Assembly (NCBI RefSeq): GCF_030538655.1
Contig: NZ_JAUNTO010000004.1
Location: 1-64,000 of the forward strand
Source: Paracoccus sp. (in: a-proteobacteria)
GTDB lineage: Bacteria; Pseudomonadota; Alphaproteobacteria; Rhodobacterales; Rhodobacteraceae
DNA: 64,000 nt
Direction: 5' to 3'
Below, one piece after another: positions 45,262-53,352 of this stretch. Below the pieces are notes generated by a model that was not told the DNA's origin, did no database searches, and saw nothing but the letters and a program-made list of their open reading frames with translations. Within the stretch, counting starts at the first letter, position 1, and the number at the start of each line of letters is the position of its first letter. The position numbers were made by a program, and so were the translations under genes.

Positions 45262-45940
45262 CCCGCCGCGAGCTGGAGGCAAACTCGCGCCGCCACGTCA
45301 CCCACAGCACCAGCCCGGCGCCCAGACACAAGGTCCAGCCGCCACCCAGCCACGCCAGCGACCCGAGCGCGAAATAGACGCTGCGCAGCCCGGCGTTGAA
45401 GTTCTTGGCCGCCTGAATATTCACATCCGCCGCCTGATCTGCGCGCGGCAGCGCCTGAGGGTCGCTGCCGTGGTCGGGAACCGATGCCATCAGGATCGCG
45501 CAATAGCCGAACAGCCGGTGCGCCCAGACGAATTTCAGAAAGGCGTTGGCCACAAAGATCAGCGTCAGCAACAGCTTGATGGCCGGATCAACACCCGCCA
45601 TGGGGGCCAGATCCAGTTCGGCGGCCAGACCCCGCAGCCGTTCGACATTGCCGACCAGTGCCAGCCCGCCGCCCAAGGCGATCATGCAGGCCGACGCAAA
45701 GAATGCCGTGCCTTCGCGCAGGCTGGACAGCACGTTGCCATCGAAAATACGTGGTGCACGATTGACGAAATGGCGCATCCACTCGCGTCGGTAACGCTGC
45801 ATCAGCACGCTGACCGAGGGTTTGCCCTGAGGCGGGTTTTCGATCAGCCAGCCCAGAATCAGCCATCCCGGCACCAGCAGCAGCAGGCCAAGCAAATCAA
45901 CGGGCGTAACACCGGCAAGGGTCAGTTCAGGCAAGATCAT
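45170..45940 (-). CDS. DUF599 domain-containing membrane protein
   Basis: A 256-residue inner-membrane protein of DUF599. There are four hydrophobic segments (about 8-32, 80-105, 122-145 and 196-220), with the conserved RYRREWMRHFVNRAPRIFDGNVLSSL and KNFNAGLRSVYFALGSLAWLGG split around them. Function is unknown in the family. A proline-rich tail of about 30 residues is encoded in the region overlapping the MFS gene, which suggests the C-terminus was extended into it. Confidence 0.82.
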   Translation of the reverse strand: MILPELTLAGVTPVDLLGLLLLVPGWLILGWLIENPPQGKPSVSVLMQRYRREWMRHFVNRAPRIFDGNVLSSLREGTAFFASACMIALGGGLALVGNVERLRGLAAELDLAPMAGVDPAIKLLLTLIFVANAFLKFVWAHRLFGYCAILMASVPDHGSDPQALPRADQAADVNIQAAKNFNAGLRSVYFALGSLAWLGGGWTLCLGAGLVLWVTWRREFASSSRRVILRALPPARLPDAAATSPETEQKSPPPQP

Positions 45941-46026
45941 ACAGCCAGATTATGCAGGAGTTTGCGAGGTTGAAAGCCCCCTGCGCTGGGGCTAACGTCT
46001 TGCCAACGCCAAAAGAGGAGAGAGCC

Positions 46027-46272
46027 ATGGCCGCTGCCCACGCAATCCACGAAGAATTTCCCAACGATGCCGACAAGATTCATGATCTGAAGGTGTCCAA
46101 CGCTCATTTTGCGCGCCTGCTTGATGAATATGACGCGGTCAACGACGAGGTGGCTGCCGCTGAAACGCTGGTCAAGCCGACCTCGCAGGAACACGAAACC
46201 GAACTGCGCAAGCAGCGCGCCCGGCTGAAAGACGAAATCGCGCGGATGTTGTCGCAGCACACGGCAGTCTGA
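46027..46272 (+). CDS. YdcH family (DUF465) protein
   Basis: An 81-residue, mostly helical protein. The pattern H-D-L-K-x-S-N-x-H-F-A-R-L-L-D-E-Y-D-x-V-N-D-E-V and the LRKQRARLKDEIARML coiled-coil end are typical of YdcH. Function is unknown. The ATG at 46027 follows AAGAGGAGAG, an excellent ribosome site. It lies 6 bp before glcD. Confidence 0.88.
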   Translation: MAAAHAIHEEFPNDADKIHDLKVSNAHFARLLDEYDAVNDEVAAAETLVKPTSQEHETELRKQRARLKDEIARMLSQHTAV

Positions 46273-46278
46273 CCTGCC

Positions 46279-47724
46279 ATGGACATGCCGGCCCCCGATA
46301 CCCGCCTGTTGGCGCGGCGCGATCAGATCGTCGCCTTGCTACAGCAGGCAGTGCCGGGGGCCGTGATCTCTGATCCGGTGCAGACGCGCGCCTATGAATG
46401 CGATGCGCTGGCCGCCTATCGCTGCCCGCCGCTGGCCGTCGTGCTGCCACGTTCAACCGACGAAGTGGCGGCGGTTTTGCGGCTTTGTCACGCCGAACGG
46501 GTGCCGGTGGTGCCGCGCGGGGCCGGGACCAGCCTTGCCGGTGGCTCGATGCCGACCTCTGACGCGGTGGTGATCGGCCTTGCCCGCATGAATGCCGTGC
46601 TGGACGTCAACTCCGGCGATCGCACCATCCGCGTGCAGGCGGGCCGCACCAATTTGTCGGTGTCGCAGGCGGTCGAGGGTATCGGCTTTTTCTATGCTCC
46701 CGATCCGTCGTCGCAACTGGCCTGCGCCATCGGCGGCAATATCGCCATGAACTCGGGCGGGGCGCATTGCCTGAAATACGGCGTCACCACCAACAATCTG
46801 CTGGGCGCGACCATGGTGCTGATGGATGGCACCGTCGTCGAACTGGGTGGCCCGATGGGTGAGGCGGCGGGCCTTGACCTGCTGGGCGTGACCTGCGGAT
46901 CGGAAGGCCAGCTTGGCATCGTGACCGAGGCGGTGCTGCGCATCCTGCCGCGTCCCGCGGGTGCCCGCCCGGTGCTGATCGCCTTTGATTCCAGCGAAAC
47001 GGCCGGGGCCTGCGTGGCGGGCATCATCCGCGCCGGTATCCTGCCCGTCGCCATCGAATTCATGGATCGCCCCTGCATCCACGCGACCGAGGAACATGCT
47101 CGCGCCGGTTATCCCGATTGCGAGGCGCTGCTGATCGTCGAGGTCGAGGGCACGCCACCGGAAATTGATGAACAATTGCGCCTGATCCGCGACATCGCCC
47201 AAACCTTTGCGCCGCTGGAGTTTCGCGAAAGCCGCAGCGAGGCGGAATCGGCCCGTATCTGGCTGGGCCGCAAATCCGCCTTTGGCGCGATGGGGCAATT
47301 GGGTGACTACCTGTGCCTTGATGGCACGATCCCGGTGTCCAGTCTGCCGCATGTGCTTGGCCGCATTGGAGAAATGTCGGCTGCGGCAGGGTTGCGCGTG
47401 GCCAATGTGTTTCACGCGGGCGATGGCAATATGCACCCGCTGATCATCTTTGACGCCAACACCCCCGGCGATCTGCAACGGGCCGAGGCCCTGGGGGCCG
47501 ATATTCTACGTCTGTGCGTGCAGGTCGGCGGTTGCCTGACCGGCGAACATGGTGTCGGCATCGAAAAGCGCGATTTGATGGACGTTCAGTTCACGACCGA
47601 TGACCTTGAGGCGCAGATGCGGATCAAGGATGCTTTTGACCCGCGCTGGCTGCTGAATCCGGCCAAGGTCTTTCCGCTGCATGTATCCGCCGCCCGGCGC
47701 AGGGGGGCGTCGGATGCTGCCTGA
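46279..47724 (+). CDS. glcD: Glycolate oxidase FAD-linked subunit GlcD
   Basis: A 481-residue FAD-dependent dehydrogenase of the VAO family. The FAD domain shows VPRGAGTSLAGGSMPTSD, then GGNIAMNSGGAHCLKYG and the later LGVTCGSEGQLGIVTEAVLRI in parts. The C-terminal domain includes NVFHAGDGNMHPLI and GCLTGEHGVGIEKR. With GlcE and GlcF it oxidises glycolate to glyoxylate at the membrane. It is the first gene of glcDEF. Confidence 0.95.
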   Translation: MDMPAPDTRLLARRDQIVALLQQAVPGAVISDPVQTRAYECDALAAYRCPPLAVVLPRSTDEVAAVLRLCHAERVPVVPRGAGTSLAGGSMPTSDAVVIGLARMNAVLDVNSGDRTIRVQAGRTNLSVSQAVEGIGFFYAPDPSSQLACAIGGNIAMNSGGAHCLKYGVTTNNLLGATMVLMDGTVVELGGPMGEAAGLDLLGVTCGSEGQLGIVTEAVLRILPRPAGARPVLIAFDSSETAGACVAGIIRAGILPVAIEFMDRPCIHATEEHARAGYPDCEALLIVEVEGTPPEIDEQLRLIRDIAQTFAPLEFRESRSEAESARIWLGRKSAFGAMGQLGDYLCLDGTIPVSSLPHVLGRIGEMSAAAGLRVANVFHAGDGNMHPLIIFDANTPGDLQRAEALGADILRLCVQVGGCLTGEHGVGIEKRDLMDVQFTTDDLEAQMRIKDAFDPRWLLNPAKVFPLHVSAARRRGASDAA

Positions 47725-48760
47725 GCCGCTGCGCCCCGAAACCGAAGACGAACTGGCTTGTATGATTCGCTCTGCCCGCGCGCCGCTGGCCATCCAGGGC
47801 GGCGGCACGCGCCTGTGGCCGGGTGAGGCGCGGGGCACGCCGCTGACCACCGCCGCGCTGAGCGGCATCACGCTGTATGAACCCGCCGCGCTGACTCTGG
47901 TGGTGCGGGCCGGAACCCCACTGGAACAGGTGCAGACAACGCTGGCCGCGCAGGGGCAGATGCTGGGCTTTGAACCCGATGTGCGCGCCGGATCAACCGT
48001 CGGCGGGGTGGCGGCTGCCAATGCCTCGGGTCCGCGCCGGGTGCTGGCCGGGGCCTGCCGTGACGCAATGATCGGGCTGCGCATGGTAGATGGGACCGGA
48101 ACCCTGATCCGCAGCGGCGGACGGGTGATGAAGAATGTTACCGGCTATGATCTGGTGAAACTGGCCGCAGGCAGCCGAGGCAGCCTTGGTGTGCTGACCG
48201 AAATCGCGTTCAAAACCACGCCGATCCCGCCCGCTCGTGCGATTTTGCACCTGCCGGGACTGGACGCTATCGCCGCCATTCCGGCGCTGACCACAGCTCT
48301 GACAGCGCCCTTTGACGTATCGGCGGCGCAATGGCAGCCGGGGCAGGGCGCAATGCTGCGGATCGAGGGCCTGCCCGAATCCGTCGCCATCCGCCGCGAT
48401 GCACTGGCCACGCATCTGGCCCGCTTTGGCGCCGTCGAGACGACCGACCATCCGCTTTCTGTTTGCCCAAATACGCCATCCGGCGGCGATCTGTGGCGCA
48501 TCGTCACCGACCCAAGCGCCGCGCCCGTCTTGCTGGCCGCGCTGCCGGAGCCTGCGCTGATCGACTGGGGCGGAGCGCTGATCTGGGTCGAACTGCCGCC
48601 GGGCGAGGAACCGCGCCTGTCATCCTTTCCCGGCCATGCGCGGCGCGTAAAAGGCGCGCAATCAGGACTGATCCCGCCCGAAAACCCGGCGATTGCGGCG
48701 TTGAATACGGCTGTTCGCAGCCGGTTCGATCCGCGTGGCCTGTTCGGTGGGGCGGCCTGA
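47714..48760 (+). CDS. glcE: Glycolate oxidase subunit GlcE
   Basis: A 348-residue FAD-binding subunit related to the N-terminal half of GlcD. It has the IQGGGTRLWPGE region (in place of the usual GGGTK), VRAGSTVGGVAAANASGPRRVLAGACRD in parts, and RVMKNVTGYDLVKLAAGSRGSLGVLTE in parts. The ATG at 47714 (MLPEPLRPE) overlaps glcD by 11 bp; an in-frame start further up is less likely. Its stop overlaps the glcF start. Confidence 0.93.
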   Translation: MLPEPLRPETEDELACMIRSARAPLAIQGGGTRLWPGEARGTPLTTAALSGITLYEPAALTLVVRAGTPLEQVQTTLAAQGQMLGFEPDVRAGSTVGGVAAANASGPRRVLAGACRDAMIGLRMVDGTGTLIRSGGRVMKNVTGYDLVKLAAGSRGSLGVLTEIAFKTTPIPPARAILHLPGLDAIAAIPALTTALTAPFDVSAAQWQPGQGAMLRIEGLPESVAIRRDALATHLARFGAVETTDHPLSVCPNTPSGGDLWRIVTDPSAAPVLLAALPEPALIDWGGALIWVELPPGEEPRLSSFPGHARRVKGAQSGLIPPENPAIAALNTAVRSRFDPRGLFGGAA

Positions 48761-50031
48761 TGCAGACGAATTTCACCCCGGAACAACTGACCGACCCGGC
48801 GATTGCCCGATCAAATCAGATCCTGCGCGCCTGTGTGCATTGCGGTTTTTGCACGGCGACCTGTCCAACATATCAGGTGTTGGGCGACGAGTTGGACAGC
48901 CCGCGCGGGCGCATCTATCTGATCAAGGATATGTTGGAATCCGGCCGCCCCGCCGATGAGAAAACCGCGCTGCATATCGACCGTTGCTTGTCCTGCCTTG
49001 CCTGCATGACCACTTGCCCATCCGGCGTGCATTACATGCACCTGATTGACCACGCCCGCGCCCATGTTCAGGCGACCTATCGCCGCCCGTGGCGCGACCG
49101 GGCGCTGCGCTGGCTGCTGGCGCAGGTCATCCCGCATCCTCGCCGGTTCCGGCTGGCGATGTTGGGGGCGAAAATCGCGCGCCCCTTTGCGCGGCTGATG
49201 CCGGACGCGCGGTTGCGGGCGATGCTGTCGATGGCCCCGGCCACGATCCCGCCGGTCAGCCGCAACGACGATGGCCAGACCTTCGCCCCCATCGGCGCGT
49301 GCCGCGCGCGGGTCGCGCTGATGATCGGCTGCGCGCAGCGGGCGCTGAACACCGACATCAACGACGCCACCATCCGCCTGTTGCGCCGTGCGGGTTGCGA
49401 GGTGGTAATCCCACATAACTTTGGCTGCTGCGGCGCGCTGCCTTTGCATATGGGCCGCGCCGATGACGGCAAGGCCAAGGCCCGCGCCGCCATCGCCAGC
49501 CTGATCGCGACCGAGGCCGCCCGGCCGCTGGACGCGATTATCATCAACACCTCGGGCTGCGGCACGACGATCAAGGACTATGTCCACCTGCTGCCCGATG
49601 ACCCGGATGCCGCGCGGGTCGCCGCGCTGGCGATGGATGTGACCGAGTTTCTGGAACGTCACGGCCTGCCCTCCGGTCAGGCGCAGGGCCGCGTCGCCTA
49701 TCATTCGGCCTGTTCGTTGCAACACGGGCAAAAGGTGAAAACCACGCCCAAGACCTTGCTGGCGCAAGCCGGGTTCACCGTGGTCGAACCCACCGACCCT
49801 CATCTGTGCTGCGGCTCTGCCGGGACGTATAACCTGCTGCAACCGGAACTTTCGGGCGAATTACGCCGCCGCAAGGTCGCTACGTTAGAGGCCACCGCGC
49901 CCGAGATCATCGCCGCTGGCAACATCGGCTGCATGATGCAGATCGGCGGCGGCACGGACATTCCGGTGGTGCATACGGCCGAACTGCTGGACTGGGCGAC
50001 CGGCGGGCCAAAGCCGCGCGCTTTGGGATGA
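48760..50031 (+). CDS. glcF: Glycolate oxidase iron-sulfur subunit GlcF
   Basis: A 423-residue protein with two [4Fe-4S] ferredoxin motifs (CVHCGFCTATCPTY, CLSCLACMTTCPSG) and two C-terminal CCG domains (HNFGCCGALPLHM, HLCCGSAGTYN). It passes electrons from GlcDE to the respiratory chain. The ATG at 48760 overlaps the glcE stop (TGATG); the frame is open far upstream inside glcE but is not coding. Its own stop overlaps the next membrane gene (ATGA). Confidence 0.95.
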   Translation: MQTNFTPEQLTDPAIARSNQILRACVHCGFCTATCPTYQVLGDELDSPRGRIYLIKDMLESGRPADEKTALHIDRCLSCLACMTTCPSGVHYMHLIDHARAHVQATYRRPWRDRALRWLLAQVIPHPRRFRLAMLGAKIARPFARLMPDARLRAMLSMAPATIPPVSRNDDGQTFAPIGACRARVALMIGCAQRALNTDINDATIRLLRRAGCEVVIPHNFGCCGALPLHMGRADDGKAKARAAIASLIATEAARPLDAIIINTSGCGTTIKDYVHLLPDDPDAARVAALAMDVTEFLERHGLPSGQAQGRVAYHSACSLQHGQKVKTTPKTLLAQAGFTVVEPTDPHLCCGSAGTYNLLQPELSGELRRRKVATLEATAPEIIAAGNIGCMMQIGGGTDIPVVHTAELLDWATGGPKPRALG

Positions 50032-50741
50032 GCCGGGGCGTCGCGCTCGCGCTGATTATCATCGGCTGTGTTATCAGCGCGCTGACCTGGCTGTTATGGT
50101 TTTGGCTGACTGCCTTGGGCTGCGGCTATGGCGCGACCAGCCCGGCGCAATGTGATTTCATCTGGCTGACCGGGCTGTTCAACCAAGAGGCCCTGCATCT
50201 GTTCTGGCCCTATTTTCTGGTCGGCGTCGCGCTGGCCGTCTGGGGCTGGCGGGCGCGGCGGCCCCAGATTGCGCCGCGCCCCGATGGCCCGCGACATTCA
50301 GGGCGCTGGATGCTGGCCGTGGGCGTGGGCATTGCCGTGCTGTCCTTTGTGCTCTGGATCGGGCTGTTTGGCTGCGGGTTCAACCTGTCCGCGATGTGGT
50401 TCTGCGTCCCCTATGCGATTGGCGAGACGCTCTCCCCCGAGGCGCTTGGCCTGTTCTGGCCGCTCTTTCTTGGCGGTGTCGCGCTGGCCATACGCGGTGC
50501 GATGAGGATGCGGATGAGACGTTGGCTCGCCATACCGCTGATGTTGTTGGGCGCGTTCCTTTGCTTTCTGGGCTGGTTCATCACCATCTATATCAACGGC
50601 TATGCCTGCGCATGGGGCGGGCAGCGGAATTGCCCGATCGACTGGTTCAGCCCCGAAGCCCGCTATAGTTTCTGGCCGCTGGCCCTGCTGGGCGGGGTGC
50701 TGATAATTTGGGGCCTCTGGGGGCTGTGGCGACGCAGGTAA
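50028..50741 (+). CDS. Membrane protein with three tandem two-TM cysteine-pair units
   Basis: A 237-residue protein I do not recognise. It is built of three repeats, residues about 1-76, 94-160 and 164-237. Each has a TM helix, a loop with two cysteines 8-10 residues apart (C32/C42, C116/C126, C194/C202), an acidic/EA turn, then LFWP or SFWP at the start of a second TM and a basic end (RARR, RMRMRR, WRRR). The loops are probably extracytoplasmic and disulfide-linked, which is inferred from the basic ends. The ATG overlaps the glcF stop codon, so translation is coupled to glcDEF. Four more units follow. Confidence 0.75.
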   Translation: MSRGVALALIIIGCVISALTWLLWFWLTALGCGYGATSPAQCDFIWLTGLFNQEALHLFWPYFLVGVALAVWGWRARRPQIAPRPDGPRHSGRWMLAVGVGIAVLSFVLWIGLFGCGFNLSAMWFCVPYAIGETLSPEALGLFWPLFLGGVALAIRGAMRMRMRRWLAIPLMLLGAFLCFLGWFITIYINGYACAWGGQRNCPIDWFSPEARYSFWPLALLGGVLIIWGLWGLWRRR

Positions 50742-50750
50742 GGAGAGGGC

Positions 50751-50981
50751 ATGAAGGCCCGTATTATGATGATCGCAGGCATCGTTCTGGCAACCCTGAC
50801 TTGGCTGCTGTGGTATGTATTGATCAGCTATGGCTGCGGCTTCGGAGCGACAACCGTGGGCGCCTGCGATTATATCTGGATGCGCGATCTGTTCACTGCC
50901 CAAGCCGTTGGCATATTTTGGCCACCTTTTTTGATCGGCGTTGTAATGGCCGTATCGGGATGGCGGCGCATCAGGGAATGA
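50751..50981 (+). CDS. Small two-TM cysteine-pair membrane protein
   Basis: A 76-residue protein equal to a single unit of the preceding gene, most like its first unit: TWLLWYVLISYGCGFG against TWLLWFWLTALGCGYG, then C39, LFTAQAV, and GIFWPPFLIGVVMAVSGW against HLFWPYFLVGVALAVWGW. An AAGGAGAGGGC ribosome site lies just upstream. The stop overlaps the start of the next unit (ATGA). Function unknown. Confidence 0.75.
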   Translation: MKARIMMIAGIVLATLTWLLWYVLISYGCGFGATTVGACDYIWMRDLFTAQAVGIFWPPFLIGVVMAVSGWRRIRE

Positions 50982-51205
50982 GGCGCGGGGTTGCCAAGGC
51001 GCTGATCGCCGCTGGTCTGCTGCTGTGCGGTCTTGGCTGGCTGGCGCTTGAGGTGGCGAATGGTCTTGCCTGCGCCTTGGCCGGGTCGCGCGCCATGTGC
51101 CGGGCCGATTGATCTGGTGATCTGGCGCAGCTGACGCTTTGGCCTGGGGTCATCATCGGGACTGTGCTGATGATCCGGGGGATGTGGGGTCTGCGGCAGA
51201 GTTGA
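50978..51205 (+). pseudogene. Two-TM unit interrupted by an in-frame TGA
   Basis: The frame starts at ATG 50978, overlapping the previous stop (ATGA). It gives one unit of the family: TM1 (LLLCGLGWLALEV), Cys32 and Cys41, then CRAD-TGA-SGDLAQLTLWP, TM2 and a stop at 51203. Aligned to the third unit of the 237-residue gene (CPID-W-FSPEARYSFWP), the TGA at 51110-51112 sits exactly at the Trp. A single TGG to TGA change explains it. Either the gene is freshly broken and only a 44-residue peptide is made, or the stop is read through. Confidence 0.65.
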
Positions 51206-51333
51206 GCAGGTCATGGTCCAAGCTGCAGATCATCCTTAGACTGAGGCTTGTCGCCAGCATGGCGGCGATCGTGCGCAGTTCTTGCCCTTTTGCGACAGAA
51301 AGCTGCGTTCTGATCTGACTGAGGGGTGAGTTT

Positions 51334-51746
51334 ATGAAGTATGATAAGGCGCGGCGGGCTTGGATTGGTGGGCTGGTTCTGGCGGGGTTTATGGTGTTCG
51401 CCTGGCCACTGGGGCATCGGCTGATCTGTCCGCCGGGGCGCTGCTATGGCATGTTCTCGTGGTTCAGCCCAAATGCGGTCGTGCTGTTTTGGCTGCCTTT
51501 TCTGGTAGGGCTGCTGGCTGCGGCGGCGGGCGGCATCTGGATCTGGCGCATCTGCTGGCGCTTGCGGGCTGGCTGCTGATTGGCGCGGCGGCTCTGGCTT
51601 TTGTGCTTTTCGCCACATTTTTGTGTGGTCTTGGCGCTTGCGGAGCGAATTTCTTGGATCACATCGGGGTTTTGCTCTTCTGGCTTCCGCTTGCTGTGGG
51701 CATGGCACTGGTGCTGATGGCAGGATGGCGGCGTCGCGCCCCTTGA
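51334..51746 (+). pseudogene. Two further two-TM units joined across a frameshift
   Basis: From ATG 51334 (after a GAGGGGTGAG ribosome site) the first frame encodes one unit: TM1, Cys32/Cys37, FSPNAVVLFWLPFLVG, TM2, ending at a TGA at 51577-51579 (81 residues). Near 51540-51580 the unit pattern moves to the -1 frame, which has no ATG, GTG or TTG start near the join. It encodes a second unit (GWLLIGAAALAF, C-x5-C, VLLFWLPLAVG) ending at 51746. This looks like a two-unit gene broken by a small indel; programmed frameshifting or independent translation of the second half is less likely. Confidence 0.6.
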
Positions 51747-51769
51747 AAACCGTCCTGTCGCCCCCAGAT
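51742..51769 (+). promoter_or_regulatory. Heat-shock (sigma-32/RpoH) promoter of hsp20
   Basis: CTTGAAA at 51742-51748 and CCCCAGAT at 51762-51769 are 13 bp apart, close to the RpoH consensus CTTGAAA-N11-16-CCCCATNT. The -35 element overlaps the TGA of the upstream membrane-unit frame. It leaves a leader of about 80 nt. Confidence 0.75.
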
Positions 51770-51854
51770 TTCTGTCACCGGATGGCCATCAGGCGCCGGT
51801 ATCCGCCCGCCCGCAATCGGGGGGCACAAACGCATCGCTGTGAAAGGATGTCCA

Positions 51855-52307
51855 ATGCGTAATCTTGATCTGACCCCGCTTTACCGTGCTTCGGTTGGTT
51901 TCGACCGTCTGGCCGATGTCATGGACCGCGCGCTGAGCGCCGATGTCGCCGCGCCGACCTATCCGCCCTATAATATCGAAAAGACTGGCGAAAATGCATA
52001 TCGCATTTCCATCGCCGTCGCCGGTTTCGCCGCCGACGATCTGACGGTCGAAATGCGCGATGGTGCCGTCATCGTGTCTGCCCGCAAGGCAACCGAGGAT
52101 GAAAGCCGCACCTATCTTCACCGCGGCATCGCCACCCGTGCGTTCGAGCGCAAGTTCACGCTGGCCGATCACGTTCGCGTTGAGGGTGCCAGCCATGCTG
52201 ACGGCATGCTGCACATCGACCTGATCCGCGAAATCCCCGAGGCGCTGAAGCCGCGCCGGATCGAGATCGCCAAGGCGGCGGGTAAGGTTGAAAAGCTGGA
52301 CGCTTGA
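51855..52307 (+). CDS. Small heat-shock protein, Hsp20/IbpA family
   Basis: A 150-residue alpha-crystallin-domain chaperone that holds unfolding proteins. The domain runs from about residue 35 (YPPYNIEKTGENAYRISIAVAGF) to 130, with LHRGIATRAFERKFTLADHV and the conserved A-x-x-x-x-G-M-L-H-I-D-L. It resembles IbpA/HspH class A of alphaproteobacteria. The ATG at 51855 follows AAAGGA. Control by RpoH is indicated by the promoter, and a strong terminator follows. Confidence 0.93.
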   Translation: MRNLDLTPLYRASVGFDRLADVMDRALSADVAAPTYPPYNIEKTGENAYRISIAVAGFAADDLTVEMRDGAVIVSARKATEDESRTYLHRGIATRAFERKFTLADHVRVEGASHADGMLHIDLIREIPEALKPRRIEIAKAAGKVEKLDA

Positions 52308-52324
52308 TTTTGCGTCCCGCGACG

Positions 52325-52347
52325 CCGGGGGATTTTACATCCCCCGG
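52325..52347. repeat. G5/C5 hairpin of a likely dispersed intergenic element
   Basis: The arms CCGGGGGAT and ATCCCCCGG form a perfect 9-bp hairpin with loop TTTAC, followed by GGACCCCCTGTAGGATATTT. I recall very similar G-rich hairpins plus GGATATTT tails as abundant intergenic repeats in Rhodobacterales genomes. Only one copy is seen in this window. Confidence 0.45.
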
Positions 52348-52378
52348 ACCCCCTGTAGGATATTTGGAAACGAAAGAC

Positions 52379-52403
52379 GGGGCGCGGGTTTCCGCGCCTT
52401 TTT
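52379..52403 (+). terminator. Terminator of hsp20
   Basis: GGCGCGG and CCGCGCC pair around a GTTT loop, followed by TTTTT. It ends where the opposite recR gene stops. Confidence 0.8.
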
Positions 52404-53006
52404 CTAAAGCCGTCGCCGCGCCCGAAGGGCGGCGGTAATGGTGCCGTCATCAAGATAGTCAAGTTCGCCACCGATGGGCACGCCTTGCGCGAGGCCGGTC
52501 ACAGTGACGGCGGTGCCGTCCAGTGCTTCGGCGATGTAATGGGCAGTGGTCTGCCCTTCAACCGTGGCGTTCAGGGCCAGGATCACCTCGCCGATGCCTT
52601 CGCGCGGGATGCGGTCGATCAGGGCCGGGATGCCCAGATCCTCGGGGCCAATTTCGTCCAGCGCCGACAAGGTTCCGCCCAGCACGTGATAACGACCACG
52701 AAAGGCGCGGGCGCGTTCCAGCGCCCACAGATCGGCCACGTCTTCAACCACGCAAAGCTCGCCGGTGGCGCGGGCCGGGTCGGCACAGATCGCGCAGGTG
52801 TCGCGGTCGGTAATATTGCCGCAGGTCAGGCATTCGCGTGAAGTGGAGGCCACCCTGTCCAACAATGAGGCCAGTTGCGCCATCTGGCCGCTGCGTTTGC
52901 GGATCAGGTGCAGGGCGATACGACGGGCCGAGCGGGGACCAAGCCCCGGCAGCCGCGCCATCATCGTTATCAGCGCCTGAATGTCGTCGCTGTCGGCGCT
53001 GGTCAT
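52404..53006 (-). CDS. recR: Recombination protein RecR
   Basis: A 200-residue DNA-clamp protein of the RecFOR pathway. It has an N-terminal helix-hairpin-helix ([17 protein letters not shown]), the zinc finger [16 protein letters not shown] and a Toprim domain ([16 protein letters not shown]). It lies directly after ybaB with no gap, in the conserved dnaX-ybaB-recR order. Confidence 0.96.
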   Translation of the reverse strand: MTSADSDDIQALITMMARLPGLGPRSARRIALHLIRKRSGQMAQLASLLDRVASTSRECLTCGNITDRDTCAICADPARATGELCVVEDVADLWALERARAFRGRYHVLGGTLSALDEIGPEDLGIPALIDRIPREGIGEVILALNATVEGQTTAHYIAEALDGTAVTVTGLAQGVPIGGELDYLDDGTITAALRARRRL

Positions 53007-53351
53007 TCAGAACGGCAGTTTCATGCCTGCTGGCAAGCCCAGATCAGCCGAAATGCGAGCCATTTCCTGTTGTGCACGGTCCTGGGCGCGACGCTGTGCG
53101 TCCTTGATGGCGGCCAGAATCAGATCCTCGACCACTTCTTTTTCCGAGGCGACAAAGATCGACGGGTCGATGTCCAAGGCGGTCAGTTCGCCCTTGGCGG
53201 TGGCGGTGGCCTTGACCAGACCGGCCCCGGCCTCACCTGTGACGGTGATGCTGTTCAGGTCTTCTTGCAGCTTTTCGACCTTGCCCTGCATATCTTTGGC
53301 GGCTGCCATCATCTTGGCCATGTCGCCAAGTCCGCCCAAACCTTTCAGCAT
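53007..53351 (-). CDS. YbaB/EbfC family nucleoid-associated protein
   Basis: A 114-residue DNA-binding protein. The start MLKGLGGLGDMAKMM and AAAKDMQGKVEKLQEDLNSI are typical, as are the later GELTALDIDPSIF and LPAGMKLPF end. YbaB dimers coat DNA. The ATG at 53351 overlaps no gene and follows the dnaX stop by one base; an in-frame start further up lies in dnaX. Confidence 0.93.
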   Translation of the reverse strand: MLKGLGGLGDMAKMMAAAKDMQGKVEKLQEDLNSITVTGEAGAGLVKATATAKGELTALDIDPSIFVASEKEVVEDLILAAIKDAQRRAQDRAQQEMARISADLGLPAGMKLPF

Positions 53352-53352
53352 T

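Noticed and set aside
48331..48759. Upstream extension of the glcF frame
   Set aside because: It overlaps glcE in another frame; the TGATG junction at 48758-48762 marks the real start.
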